From contig NZ_JBEWTB010000002.1 of assembly GCF_040549045.1 (NCBI RefSeq), forward strand, positions 434,001 to 498,000: 64,000 nt of DNA, in the 5' to 3' direction. The notes below the pieces were generated by a model. It saw only the letters and a program-made list of their open reading frames with translations, had not been told where the DNA came from and searched no databases. Position numbers and translations under genes: made by a program. Source of the stretch: Endozoicomonas sp. NE40. GTDB lineage: Bacteria; Pseudomonadota; Gammaproteobacteria; Pseudomonadales; Endozoicomonadaceae. Below, one piece after another: positions 10,090 to 19,900 of the stretch; the stretch's first letter is position 1, and each line of letters opens with the position of its first letter.

Positions 10090-12078
10090 TTAAGCGGTTT
10101 CACCATCATCAGAGAACTGGGTTTCGTTGCTGATGTTAGTGATTTGAGGGGGGAGCGTATTATGGTTCTTCTTCTCAAGTGACCGCTCTGCATCATAGTC
10201 GCCACGCTTGTAAAGCACGATTAACGTATCGTCGTGATCAACATCGAATTGATCACACATCTCATGAACTTCGGCTTCGGTCATGATTTTTTTAGCTACG
10301 TTACGACGAGACATGTTGTAGACACTGAATATGGTAGCGGTTACCAACTTGTCTTCGGATTGTTCGCCGGAACCAGGCATGACGATTTCGTTATATTCGA
10401 TACTTTCGCCATCATCCAGAGCTTTGGTGAATCTTAAAGTACGTTCTTTCATCGTACCTGATTTGAGCGCTTTCTCTTTATTATGATAGGTATCACCATT
10501 GACCCACTGCGCCTTTATCCAGTTACGTTTGGCCCCTCGCATAGACCGATGACCTTTGACGTTTGGCCCGGAATCCTTCACGTACTCGGTGCGGATAAGC
10601 TCAATAGCTTTGAGTAGTGTAGAGTCTTGCGTGTGTGCCTGGAAGTCATAATCTGGGTCAATCAATTTGCCGGGGACTGCAATGTAGCTATCAGTCCAAT
10701 ACGTTTCGACATCTCCAATTGGTCGGCGACGCCTGTGATTAATGGTGACACCAACATCTAGCCCTTCCACATGGTATTCATCACAAATCTCATGGAAAAA
10801 CTCTCTCAAGCCTTCAAAATCAGAAGCTGCATGATCACAGGTGTTTTGTTCCAAATAATCAAGTGTTGCCCCATACGCCAACGCTGCATCCATATTGGTA
10901 AAGTGCATTGCGTCGAGATTACTGTGATAACCGCATGCCCGCCCGATATTGGCTTGAACCACAGCAGCAATGCTTGCTACGGTGCTGTCCCAGGTGCTGA
11001 TAAGATGATCTTTCATCAATGGGCCAAAGTTAATACCTGCACGGCAACCCGCAACTGTGATGGCAATTAATTTTTCATCAAAATCAATGGTTTCATCAAA
11101 TTCTTTTTTGAAACGTTCGATGGTTGTCAGCTGATCTTCAGGAACGCCAGTAAGGCTTTTACCAAGGATAAAGATATTGTTTTCCGGTATGCCCTGGCTC
11201 AGAAAGTAGTCTTTGGCGTTCATTGCTGTCCCAGCAGGAACACGAACCAATGACCAGCCAGCTCCTTCATGCTCCTGATATTGCTTGATGAACTGTTCAC
11301 GCTCCTCAGATGGGTAAAGGAAGTTGCGTGCTTCGCTACATAGTCCTACAACTCGATTGCCCTTCAGCATTTCTCGAACACCGTAGTATTCGTCACTGGT
11401 GCGGTGGAATACCAGCTTGGTGTCGAAGTTGCGACGTAGAATCGAATTTTTGCGTGCCTCCTCAGCAATTTTCTCTGCTTCTTCTACCGCTGAATCATCT
11501 GACTCTTGTTTTGCTACTTCTTTGGCTTCAATAGCCTGCTGGTATTGGGTTTCTGCTGCATAGAGTGCCCCAAAGGGTGTAGCAGATATGAATACTACTT
11601 TGCAGTCATCATTTTCATTTTCAAGGTAGTCAAATACATCGCTGTAACGAATCGCTGTGATGTTGGAACCATAATGACACTCATCGATGATGATAAGTTT
11701 GGGAGGGTTGCCCTTGAATAGCTCTAAATCTTTCTGAAAACGGACAAAGTTGCTTACCACAACATTTTTTGCATATTTCAAGTCATCTTGAGCCTGCTCA
11801 AGTAGAGCAGTATCAGGCATGGTTACGAGATACAAAGTATCCTTTAGTTTGGTTTTCTCACAGATGTCTTCGTCACTTAAGCTCAAGCGTTGTAAACAGC
11901 AGAGAGCCAAGGCTACCCCTGATTTTCCAGCCTGCATTTCTGCGGCAGTGATAGCTGCTCTTGAGCCATTGCTAAGCGCCTCAAATGTTTTGCGGGCTGC
12001 CTCACGCTGGTGCTCGTGCAGGCTTTCGCCATTAAGTACATCCTCTGCTCTTTGTCTATGACGGGTACTTTTGTCCAT
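10090..12078 (-). CDS. SF2 helicase-like ATPase, paralog 1 of a tandem pair
   Basis: This 662-aa protein is first in the operon. Motifs match those of the downstream paralog and sit at nearly the same residues: HEHQREAARK (21-30), AEMQAGKSG (46-54, Lys52), DECH (132-135), SATPF (165-169), then AGCRAGINFG and QANIGRACGYH. It differs by an Ala/Glu/Lys-rich insertion of about 30 residues (about 176-211), probably a charged helix or coiled coil, and by a longer C-terminus. The ATG at 12078 is close to an inverted repeat that may be an operator. I recognise the helicase fold but not a named family. Confidence 0.8.
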   Translation of the reverse strand: MDKSTRHRQRAEDVLNGESLHEHQREAARKTFEALSNGSRAAITAAEMQAGKSGVALALCCLQRLSLSDEDICEKTKLKDTLYLVTMPDTALLEQAQDDLKYAKNVVVSNFVRFQKDLELFKGNPPKLIIIDECHYGSNITAIRYSDVFDYLENENDDCKVVFISATPFGALYAAETQYQQAIEAKEVAKQESDDSAVEEAEKIAEEARKNSILRRNFDTKLVFHRTSDEYYGVREMLKGNRVVGLCSEARNFLYPSEEREQFIKQYQEHEGAGWSLVRVPAGTAMNAKDYFLSQGIPENNIFILGKSLTGVPEDQLTTIERFKKEFDETIDFDEKLIAITVAGCRAGINFGPLMKDHLISTWDSTVASIAAVVQANIGRACGYHSNLDAMHFTNMDAALAYGATLDYLEQNTCDHAASDFEGLREFFHEICDEYHVEGLDVGVTINHRRRRPIGDVETYWTDSYIAVPGKLIDPDYDFQAHTQDSTLLKAIELIRTEYVKDSGPNVKGHRSMRGAKRNWIKAQWVNGDTYHNKEKALKSGTMKERTLRFTKALDDGESIEYNEIVMPGSGEQSEDKLVTATIFSVYNMSRRNVAKKIMTEAEVHEMCDQFDVDHDDTLIVLYKRGDYDAERSLEKKNHNTLPPQITNISNETQFSDDGETA

Positions 12079-12083
12079 GTATC

Positions 12084-12140
12084 TACCAATAAAGCCATCA
12101 AATTAGACGACAGATAATGACATAAATGCTTTTATTGGTA
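12084..12140. promoter_or_regulatory. Inverted repeat in the divergent helicase/nuclease promoter region
   Basis: TACCAATAAA (12084-12093) and TTTATTGGTA (12131-12140) are perfect 10-bp inverted arms with centres 47 bp apart. The matching GC next to each arm extends the pairing with a one-base bulge. The first arm lies 5 bp upstream of the 662-aa helicase start. The rest of the 12079-12301 gap is AT-rich and must hold promoters for both directions. An operator role is inference. Confidence 0.5.
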
Positions 12141-12301
12141 TATGACGGCAACTGATCGACAGAACTTCCACTATTTCATAGTCCGTAGCAGAGAAGAGGA
12201 AAAGTAGTTTAGAATCATACCCATTTTTAGGCTTCCATAATTCATTCAGCATGATAGCGTCTTTTGATGACTGGATTTTTATGAATCAGGAATGATTACC
12301 C

Positions 12302-13177
12302 ATGCAACCAGCTACCATAAAGCTTTTCCTCATTAATGGCAGTCCAACCGGACTACGCACCGCTGAAATTTCCAACTGGACCGGCAAAGCCATTGCTGGC
12401 CCTCGCAGTGATTTGGATGATTATCTTAAACGCCCTGAGCTGGCGACACCGGGTGTTTACTTTCTTTCAGGTGTTGATGCCGACTCCGGAGAGCCGATTC
12501 TCTATATCGGAGAAGCAGAAAATGTTGCCAAACGCCTGAAGCAACATGCAAAAACGGAACAAAAGGATTACTGGGTTCATACCTCCGCTTTCGTCAGTAA
12601 AGACGACAATCTGACCAAAGCCCATATAAAGTACATTGAAGGCAAACTGATTCAGCAAGCTCACGCCAGCAAGCGTGTCATCGTCATGAACAGTGCTTCC
12701 AGTGGTTCCTCTCTGCCAGAAGCAGACAGAGCCGAGATGGATGTATTTATCGAACGAATGATCCAGTTGCTGCCTGTACTGGGGATTCACCATTTTTCAA
12801 AACCTGCGATTACAAACCCATCAGTCAAAAAGACCGTTCAACCTGACAGCCCGGATACCGAAAGAACCATTTTATATTGCAAGGTAAAAGGCTTGATCGC
12901 TTCTGGCACACGCTCTGAAGATGGCTTTACGGTGTTTAAAGACTCTCAAGCCGTTGAGGACATCGTGAAATCTTGCCCTGCCGGAACGGTTAAACTGAGA
13001 AAGGCTCTGGTTGAAAAAGGAATAATCTCCCTCCAGGACGGTTCTTATATCTTTACAGAAGATTATGAATTCAGCAGCCCATCTGCCGCCGGGGCGTTTA
13101 TTTCAGGTAGGAGTACTAACGGTCTGACAGCATGGGTTACTGAGGATAATCGCCCTTTGAAAGACCTGAAGAGTTAA
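12302..13177 (+). CDS. GIY-YIG nuclease with C-terminal DUF4357-like domain
   Basis: This 291-aa protein has a GIY-YIG nuclease core: GVYFL (51-55), LYIGEAENVAKRLKQH (67-82, conserved Arg78), and KYIEGKL with the likely metal-binding Glu113. The C-terminal 60 residues or so (GTVKLRKALVEKGI, then SPSAAGAFISGRSTNG) match the DUF4357 pattern often joined to such nucleases. The key residues look intact. The gene is divergent from the helicase pair and is the last gene before the prophage. Upstream, AGGA lies about 10 nt before the ATG. It is probably a DNA endonuclease of the defence island; its target is unknown. Confidence 0.85.
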   Translation: MQPATIKLFLINGSPTGLRTAEISNWTGKAIAGPRSDLDDYLKRPELATPGVYFLSGVDADSGEPILYIGEAENVAKRLKQHAKTEQKDYWVHTSAFVSKDDNLTKAHIKYIEGKLIQQAHASKRVIVMNSASSGSSLPEADRAEMDVFIERMIQLLPVLGIHHFSKPAITNPSVKKTVQPDSPDTERTILYCKVKGLIASGTRSEDGFTVFKDSQAVEDIVKSCPAGTVKLRKALVEKGIISLQDGSYIFTEDYEFSSPSAAGAFISGRSTNGLTAWVTEDNRPLKDLKS

Positions 13178-13187
13178 TTTATCTTTT

Positions 13188-13421
13188 CTAAACCTCCGCC
13201 TCATACTGCGCCAACTCCGGCGCAGCCCCCTTCACTTCACCGTCCTGCACAAACGCCTTCTGCCCTGCCCCTACAGTTTCCCCTCTCACCACCACGACAG
13301 TTCCATCTCGAAGGGTAGCAGTGCTTGTCCCGTTACCGTTATTAGCTGTGACCGTGACGACAGTTCTGCCTCCCTCCGGAATCAGGGATTTAAACTGTTG
13401 CCAGATGTTGGTTGTAGCCAT
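13188..13421 (-). CDS. Small phage protein from the end of the tail operon
   Basis: This 77-aa protein (MATTNIWQQFKSLIPEGG start) is predicted to be all beta: alternating Val/Thr strands, VRGETVGAGQKAFV, and EGPAPEL-type ending. It resembles small proteins found downstream of tail-tip genes in siphoprophages; function unknown. A GGGAAG Shine-Dalgarno site lies 5 nt before the ATG. A csp gene and its terminator separate it from the tail genes. It marks the last recognisable prophage gene on this side; its stop is only 10 nt from the stop of the convergent GIY-YIG gene. Confidence 0.6.
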   Translation of the reverse strand: MATTNIWQQFKSLIPEGGRTVVTVTANNGNGTSTATLRDGTVVVVRGETVGAGQKAFVQDGEVKGAAPELAQYEAEV

Positions 13422-13448
13422 GCGCTTCCCTTTCTACAAACCACAAAA

Positions 13449-13476
13449 AAAGGCAACACCCGGAGGTATTGCCTTT
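13449..13476 (-). terminator. Rho-independent terminator of the cold-shock gene
   Basis: On the minus strand AAAGGCAA and TTGCCTTT pair (13469-13476 with 13449-13456) around a GC-rich loop and are followed by more T (TTGCCTTTTTTTTG). A second small hairpin, TCTCAACC/GGTTGAGA (13482-13501), lies between it and the csp stop codon. Confidence 0.85.
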
Positions 13477-13515
13477 CTGATTCTCAACCCGAAGGTTGAG
13501 AGTAGACCTGTAAAA

Positions 13516-13725
13516 TTACAGTACTACGATATCTTCTGCCTGAGGACCTTTCTGGCCCTGAGTCACTCTGAATTCAACACGCTGGCCCTCAGCCAGAGAT
13601 CTGAAACCGTCGCTCTTAATTTGACGGAAGTGAGCAAACACGTCTGGTCCGCCATTTTCCTGAGCGATGAAGCCAAAACCTTTCTCGTCGTTGAACCACT
13701 TAACAGTACCGGTAGTAATAGACAT
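13516..13725 (-). CDS. CspA-family cold-shock protein
   Basis: This 69-aa single cold-shock domain protein binds single-stranded RNA and DNA and melts RNA structure. RNP1 is KGFGFI and RNP2 is VFAHF, both intact; TGTVKWFNDEKGFGF is diagnostic. AGGA precedes the ATG by about 9 nt. It has a long leader and its own terminator, as csp genes usually do. It lies between the tail-hub gene and a small phage gene, in the same orientation, so it looks like prophage cargo. Csp genes are also known in E. coli cryptic prophages. Confidence 0.95.
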   Translation of the reverse strand: MSITTGTVKWFNDEKGFGFIAQENGGPDVFAHFRQIKSDGFRSLAEGQRVEFRVTQGQKGPQAEDIVVL

Positions 13726-13975
13726 AATCGTTTCCTAATTTGTATCTTAAAATTGCCTTGCCCTGTTTTATAAACAGGGAGTGCGGTAACGCTAGAAGTT
13801 TTGCTATTTTTTATGGAAAACGGGATGAGCTACTACACTCGGAACGTTTAAATCTATACATAAAGAATGAAACACACTTTTAACTTGCCGCTATCTTACA
13901 GCACCAACTTATTGCGGGTATGAGTATTTCATATCTATTTTCGGTCCTCAACCGTTGTACGCAATGTATGCCCGC
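13726..13975 (-). other. Leader region of the cold-shock gene
   Basis: This 250-bp gap holds no ORF of note. It contains a perfect hairpin, CCCTGTTT-TAT-AAACAGGG (13761-13779), which would lie in the csp 5' UTR. The AT-rich stretch near 13800-13900 probably contains the promoter, but I cannot fix the boxes. Long structured leaders are usual for csp genes and act in temperature control. Confidence 0.45.
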
Positions 13976-15823
13976 TTAATAATGCCTCTCTAACTCAACG
14001 GTTTGGTTCACCCTCGCTTTGCCTGTTCTGATACTGGTAGCCAGGCACAGTCCCCGCCAGTCGCTTGCAGCATCCTGAATTTCTACCAACTGACCAGGTT
14101 CTATTAAGCCTGGTGAAGTACCCACACTGGTCAGTGGAATCTCCAAGATAGTGATGCTCTGATCACCTCCCCTGGCCAGCTCATTGCGGCCTCGCTCAGT
14201 GTTCACCTGGGTTTCCGTCAGCCAATCTTCCAGGATGTCCGGTGCGGGTTCATTACCTGCAGTGCCTTGCCGCTTCACGTTGACGGTGACTCCGGCATGG
14301 GTACCTGAAACATAAACAGCATTGTACTGTGGCTCTGGTCGCCAGCTGGCGCTAAGGCTGATAACCAGGCTTGCCGGGATGATCTTGTCCATGGTGGCCT
14401 CGCTCCACTTCCAGGGGCTGACTGGGTAGCGGGGCTGAATGTTGAGAGTGTCGCTGTCTCTGGCAGGGATAATTACGGCTCCTGCAGTGCCGGTCAGCTT
14501 GGCGATGACCTTCATCGGGGTTTCGTTCTGGTAGCTGAATGAGCCACCGGGAATGATCCAGTCTGGTGTACTGTAATCATTCAGGCTTGGGTACTCTGCC
14601 GTGAAGCCGGTATTGGCGAGTTCTTCGCTGATGGCCTGCTTTGCATTGATGTTGCTGGTGCTGCTTTTGCTTCTTTGTGGCGCATAAGGGGCTGCCAATA
14701 GCTGAGTGCGGCTGGTGCCATAAAGGGTGTATCGTTCCTGCCCGAATTGTCGACGGCTGGTATAGCGCTCTACCATGAAGACCCACTTCCAGCCGTTGAT
14801 ATCGACCTCAATCTGCTTAGCACCTTCCTGGTCAGGCTCTACCATCGCAAGACTGGAGGCTCCCCAAAGCTCACCACTCAGCTCCCAGCTGAAGCTGTCG
14901 ATGTCGAGGTTAATCTCCAGCTCTTTCAGCTCTATGGGCGTCCTGTCGGGCAGGGTGACAATGCTGACGGTATTCATAAGCAGGTAGCTCTCCCTGATAT
15001 CTGGCTGTTCAGGTTCCGGTTTGGTGGGTTCTTCAGGCTGGTTTTCTCCGCCATATTTGCTGGTGTAGCGGTTGTCTTGCTGCCTGCGGCCTTCTCCCCA
15101 GGGGATAATGACTGGCTCATCCTGGGTTCGGTTACTGCTATACGTCTGGTGTCTGGTTGAGTCCTTCGGCTGTATAGCCCGGTTCGCTCTCCGGCTTCCC
15201 AGTTTGAAATAAACGTCAGGGGATACTGCCGGAGTGTAACGCTGCCCTTGAAAGGCAAAACCCAGAAGGTTTGCTGATGGAATGGTATAGCCACTGACGG
15301 TTTGTTCAATAACCGGGCTGTACTCATCGACCCAGTCAAACCGTTCAGTCTGGTGTCTGTCCGTGGCGATAGCGTCGTTCCATGGATGGGTTGTCTGCTC
15401 ATCCTTTGGTATTGCGGAACCGTCCCACAGGCTTGCCTGTTGTGCCTCCTGTGCCGGAAGTTGATGCCAGTGCTGGATGGTATGGTTTGATTTGCTACTG
15501 CTATCAGCATGGCGACTTTGTACCCGTATCTGCACATCAGGCACCTTGCCCCAGAACAGTCCGGTTCCTCTGGCTTCCAGAGGTAATGCCTGGTGACTAA
15601 TTTGTTCACTGTGAGCATTAATCGTCAGACTACTGCCATAAAGGGCATGATGTACCTGTTGCCGGGATTGCCCGGTTTGCCACTGGCTCTGGTAAGTACT
15701 GGTGACGGAGGGAGGTGTTTGAAAAGAAACCGCCTGTTCCGGATAAAAGCTGAAGTCTGTCGATGGCTGGTAAGGCTCTGCCTTGAACTGGAAATCATGA
15801 CCGTTGCCCGGTAAGTAAGCCAC
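13976..15823 (-). CDS. Phage tail hub/tip protein
   Basis: A 615-aa structural protein, last of the tail-tip genes. Residues 1-280 or so are low-complexity and rich in Gln, Ser and Pro (for example EEPTKPEPEQPD). The C-terminal half is ordered: TPIELKELEINLDIDSFSWEL, then QYNAVYVSGTHAGVTVN and EPGQLVEIQD. This pattern suggests a tail hub of the gp27/gpJ-like type with its typical beta-rich ending. The start is GTG at 15823, immediately after the stop of the previous gene, with GGAG 7 nt upstream. The exact role is inferred from position and beta-rich composition. Confidence 0.6.
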   Translation of the reverse strand: MAYLPGNGHDFQFKAEPYQPSTDFSFYPEQAVSFQTPPSVTSTYQSQWQTGQSRQQVHHALYGSSLTINAHSEQISHQALPLEARGTGLFWGKVPDVQIRVQSRHADSSSKSNHTIQHWHQLPAQEAQQASLWDGSAIPKDEQTTHPWNDAIATDRHQTERFDWVDEYSPVIEQTVSGYTIPSANLLGFAFQGQRYTPAVSPDVYFKLGSRRANRAIQPKDSTRHQTYSSNRTQDEPVIIPWGEGRRQQDNRYTSKYGGENQPEEPTKPEPEQPDIRESYLLMNTVSIVTLPDRTPIELKELEINLDIDSFSWELSGELWGASSLAMVEPDQEGAKQIEVDINGWKWVFMVERYTSRRQFGQERYTLYGTSRTQLLAAPYAPQRSKSSTSNINAKQAISEELANTGFTAEYPSLNDYSTPDWIIPGGSFSYQNETPMKVIAKLTGTAGAVIIPARDSDTLNIQPRYPVSPWKWSEATMDKIIPASLVISLSASWRPEPQYNAVYVSGTHAGVTVNVKRQGTAGNEPAPDILEDWLTETQVNTERGRNELARGGDQSITILEIPLTSVGTSPGLIEPGQLVEIQDAASDWRGLCLATSIRTGKARVNQTVELERHY

Positions 15824-16939
15824 TTAGCTCTCCGGTACAAGCTCTGGTATAACGGGCGCATGAGCCAGGGGACGATTGAAAGGCTTCACCTTAAATTGTG
15901 CCGTTCCTATTCCCTGCTGTTCATCGGATTCTGTCCACCACTGTGGTTCGTCGCTGTCACTCGTTCCGGATACCGTACATTCATAAACGTACCCGGTAAA
16001 AGTCGTCGGTCTGATAATATCGCCTGTCTGATAAAGCGTATCGGGTTGCCATGCGCTTCCCCAGTCATCCAGTGCCACGACCAGAACCTCTTTGTCATAG
16101 GACTCCCAGATCAGCTGGTAGTTGCCTGCACTGTCACTTCGGGTTCTGGCCAGCAGCTTGCCGGTATCCCAGGTACAGGCGATAACGTCTTTTTCTACAG
16201 GTTGGTCAGCTTCACGAATAGTTCCGGACACCTGATATTGTTTAATGATGGTTGTGTTGGTGCCTGCTGTATAAAGCGCCATGACTTGCTCTGCGGTCAG
16301 CTGGTAATCAAACACCATGAGATCAGCAGCATCGCCTTCAAAGTTACTTCCTCCGGGTTCTGTGCCTCCGATCATTAACGGACAGAATTCACCGCCATCA
16401 GCGTCAGATGCGTAAGCCAGGGATTCTTTCAGCTCCCCATTAATATAAAAGTGAACGGTTTTATTGGCTGTATCCCTGACTGCCACATAGAAGTATTCGG
16501 TGTTCAGTTGAAAATCAAAACTGACGCCAGTTAAGGCAATGTTTGAACCAGTACTGTATTCATGGAACCACCGAAACTTGCCATCACGAATTCCAAAGCC
16601 CCATAAAAAATTTTCACTTCTGCCTTCCCCGCTGGTACTGCAGTGAAAAAGGTATTTTGATCCCGACATTGAGCCAGTGGGTTTAATCAGCCCTGCTACC
16701 GTAATGTCACCGACAATCTGAAGTGCCGAGTGAACATCCGTTGTTGCCAGAGAAGTATTGCCATTGAAGTGAACACCAGAGGTGCCGGGAAATAACGAGA
16801 GCGACTCCTGTAACTGCACATCGGTCATACTGGCATCATAAAAACGTGCGCTGTCTTTTAAAGTACTGCCTTCGGTTTCATTCAATCGATACCATGCCAG
16901 GGGTTTGAGGCTGTTAACCAAATCGGTGAAGTCACTCAT
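15824..16939 (-). CDS. LamG-domain phage tail protein, possible host-binding
   Basis: This 371-aa protein begins with a concanavalin A/LamG-like domain (about 12-230: PLAWYRLNETEGS, GDITVAGLIKP, HFYINGELKE, EGDAADLMVFDYQLT). A small Ig-like or carboxypeptidase-regulatory-like domain follows (about 237-300, VSGTIREADQPVEKDV). Then comes a WQPDTLYQTGDIIRP...YVYEC segment like carbohydrate-binding modules in phage fibres. It is probably a receptor- or glycan-binding tail-tip protein. The ATG overlaps the stop of the upstream 1181-aa gene (TAATG), so translation is coupled. Confidence 0.7.
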   Translation of the reverse strand: MSDFTDLVNSLKPLAWYRLNETEGSTLKDSARFYDASMTDVQLQESLSLFPGTSGVHFNGNTSLATTDVHSALQIVGDITVAGLIKPTGSMSGSKYLFHCSTSGEGRSENFLWGFGIRDGKFRWFHEYSTGSNIALTGVSFDFQLNTEYFYVAVRDTANKTVHFYINGELKESLAYASDADGGEFCPLMIGGTEPGGSNFEGDAADLMVFDYQLTAEQVMALYTAGTNTTIIKQYQVSGTIREADQPVEKDVIACTWDTGKLLARTRSDSAGNYQLIWESYDKEVLVVALDDWGSAWQPDTLYQTGDIIRPTTFTGYVYECTVSGTSDSDEPQWWTESDEQQGIGTAQFKVKPFNRPLAHAPVIPELVPES

Positions 16940-19900
16940 TAATCAGCATCTCCCCGAATCTGCAATGTGAACTTATCGTCTGTCTCCGTCCCTTGCCCGG
17001 ATAGCACTGTCCGGCATATCCAGACCGGAGCCAGACAGCCATCGGTGTTAAAGCGCACAGCATTCCCTGCTGCCCATCCTGTTCCCCAGCCTTCAGCGAG
17101 AATGGTGAAATACGGTGTACTGGTTTCCGGGTTAATCGGGGCTGTGCTGGAGCCCACGTCGCCGGTTGCAATAATACCGAGCTTTTCTTCCACTACCTGA
17201 AAAGCGGTTCCTGACGTGAAGATAACCGCCCACTTGCCGAAGATGGCACCTTTGTTTGCCACCTGTATCGGGTAATTGATGGTGTTGTACTGGGCAGTGG
17301 TGCCATCTCCTTTGGGATCATCTGTCCAGTTAGGGTTGCTGTTGCTCCATACCTTCTGGGTAAAAAAGTGATGCACTCTGGCCTGTAAGTCGCCATACAC
17401 CACGGCACTGCTGACGGTGGTTTCTCCCGCAGGCAAGTCCCACGGCACAGGAGCGATAATGGACAGTTCCCCGTTAATCTGGGCATCACTGACCACGCTC
17501 ATGTGTTCGACCCGATCCACTACAGTAAACGGAGCAGCTAGATTATTACCCTCGGTGTCCTGAAGCTGTAACGGGTCTGCAAAGGCCAGGGTTCCCGCTT
17601 GTTTGTCCACGGTGTACTGAGCCGGATCAAGGGCGACACCACCGCTGTCCTGAACCGTGATCTCTGCTTGATGATCTCTGGCCAGCACAAGATTCTGGCC
17701 TGCTGTCGGGGTTCCTGCAGTGGTTTCATTCTTATGACTGATAACTACAATATCGCCAGGTCGAAAAATCGGAACTTTGCCATCGGACGGCAGCCGAACC
17801 GGGTCAAGCCCGATCAGGTCTGCATCCATCGGAAGGCTGGTTTCGATAATACAGTTATACCGAATACTCTGTGGGATAACGGGAATTGGGTCACTTCCAT
17901 CAGTGAACGATAGTTCACACCAGCCTGTTGTCGTATCAAAACTCCCCTGAACTTCACTGGTATTTATCTCACCATTAAAGTCTGCTGTTGCGGTGATAAT
18001 ATCGGCGTTATCTACTCGGACGGCGGTTAGTTGCAGGCTACCTGCCCTAATCGGTGAACCGGGGGTTCGGAATGCCATGGCATTCACTGAGAATCCTGCC
18101 GACAGGGTTGCTGCTGCTTTGATGTTTGCTGCTGATAGTGTACCAGCTGGGTAGACTGCCAGGGTTGCGACTCCGCCACTGTAGTCCACTGTACCTACAC
18201 TGACTCCGGCGTTGGTTTCGGTGCTGATGTTTTTATAAAGGATACCGTCCCGGTCAAAGTAAGTGTCACCATTCCATTCAAAAATGACGCTGCCGGGCAG
18301 CAGGTAATCTTCAATCAACGGTAACAGGTCGATGGTCAGTTCCGGTGTGCTCAGGGTTTCGGTATTCGGCAGGTGACTTAAACTATTGTTTTGGGCTTTG
18401 CTGGTGACGGTGTTGCCGGTGAATTGCTCAGTTTTGATTGTGGTTGCAGATTCAACTTCCATGATCCAGTTAGTCCACTTCCAATGAGTCCTGATCGAAT
18501 AGTTTCTATACGAATAATTATCCAATGCCTTCAGCGTAAAGCTGCCCGTTTGATAATCAATGGTGCCGGTTCCGTTTAACCACCCCCCCTGAGCACTGTC
18601 CTTGAAAGATTTTGTCCGGTTATATGTTGACGTATAACTCTGCCATGCAGATGCTCTCCTTGAACCATTATGGACATTCTGATCCCTCTCTACTTCAAAC
18701 TGAATCTCTACCGAGCCCGGTAACAGTGGCGCTCCCGCAATGATTCCGGTCATAAGCCCTGCGCCGTCTACGTCGACATCCACAACGCCACCAGCGACCT
18801 CACCTTGCTGATAACTAATTTCTATTTCAGTGCCGGAGTCTGGCAGGGCATTAAGGACAAAACCCAGCTCACCTGCCGCATAATAAACCGATCCAGAACC
18901 ATCGCCGCTTAATAAGCCATTGCCCTGATCGGTCAGCGTTTTTAAAACGTCACTGGACAGATATTTAATCGTAACAGAGCCGGGCTTGATGCCGGGTTTT
19001 TCTGTGGTGTGCCTGTACCCGATATCATCGACCGGCACCGTTCCGGTTCGAACCGTGATCTCTTCATCGGCCTGAGTGATGTAGCTGTAAACAATCCGGC
19101 TGTCCGGGTCAGGCAGCCCATCAAAGGTTACTGCCAAACTGCCAGTACCATAATCCACATTACCTTTACCCGAACCTTGTAGCTGCCCGTTGCCCGGATC
19201 GCTCACGTCCTGCCATTTGCCCAGCGCTATGTAGCTGATAACCAGCGTTCCCGGTTTTGGCTTGGCTTCGGCAAAGTTGAATGTGTAATTGAAGCCACGG
19301 TTCTGAACAGTCACCTCAAGGGTGCCACTGATGGCAGCGCCGACAATGCCTGTTCCTGGTCGATAGCTGGCTGAGGCTGTGCTGGCGTAATAGCTGCTGT
19401 TTCGTATGGCGGTTATTGCGCCGCTTTCATAGTCGATAGTCAAGCTTTTAAAGTGATTACTGCCACTGACGTAACTTAGTTGACCCGTCTGGTCGTCCCT
19501 GAAATTTCCGCCATCAAGGGTCAGGCTAACCGTTCCGGGTAAAGCCCCGGTTTGCAGAAATGCCCTGCTTTCATTGCCACTGATATGGATAAATTTCAAA
19601 CTAAGCTGCCGGTCAATACCCGATGTCGCCACGATGCGTTTGGCGGTATAGCCACCGTACTGATCCACTAACGGGCTTTCTATTCTTGCGCTCGGAACCA
19701 GTGGGGCATAAACACTCTTGACCTTTACACTCAAGTCACCCACGGCAATATTGTCACTCGTCGACTGAATACCATAATAACGAGAGGTATCAGCGACCTC
19801 GGTTTTATTGATCAGGCTCTTATCACCTTCTCCCGCTGGCATTACTGTTCCACCAGGATTTGGTAAACCACCGGGAAAGTTATAGAGCAGGGCATCGCCT

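Noticed and set aside
13761..13779. CTGT...ACAG palindrome near csp that resembles a LexA box
   Set aside because: The spacer is 7 bp (15-bp site), not the 8 bp of the gammaproteobacterial LexA site, and it is better explained as a hairpin in the csp leader.
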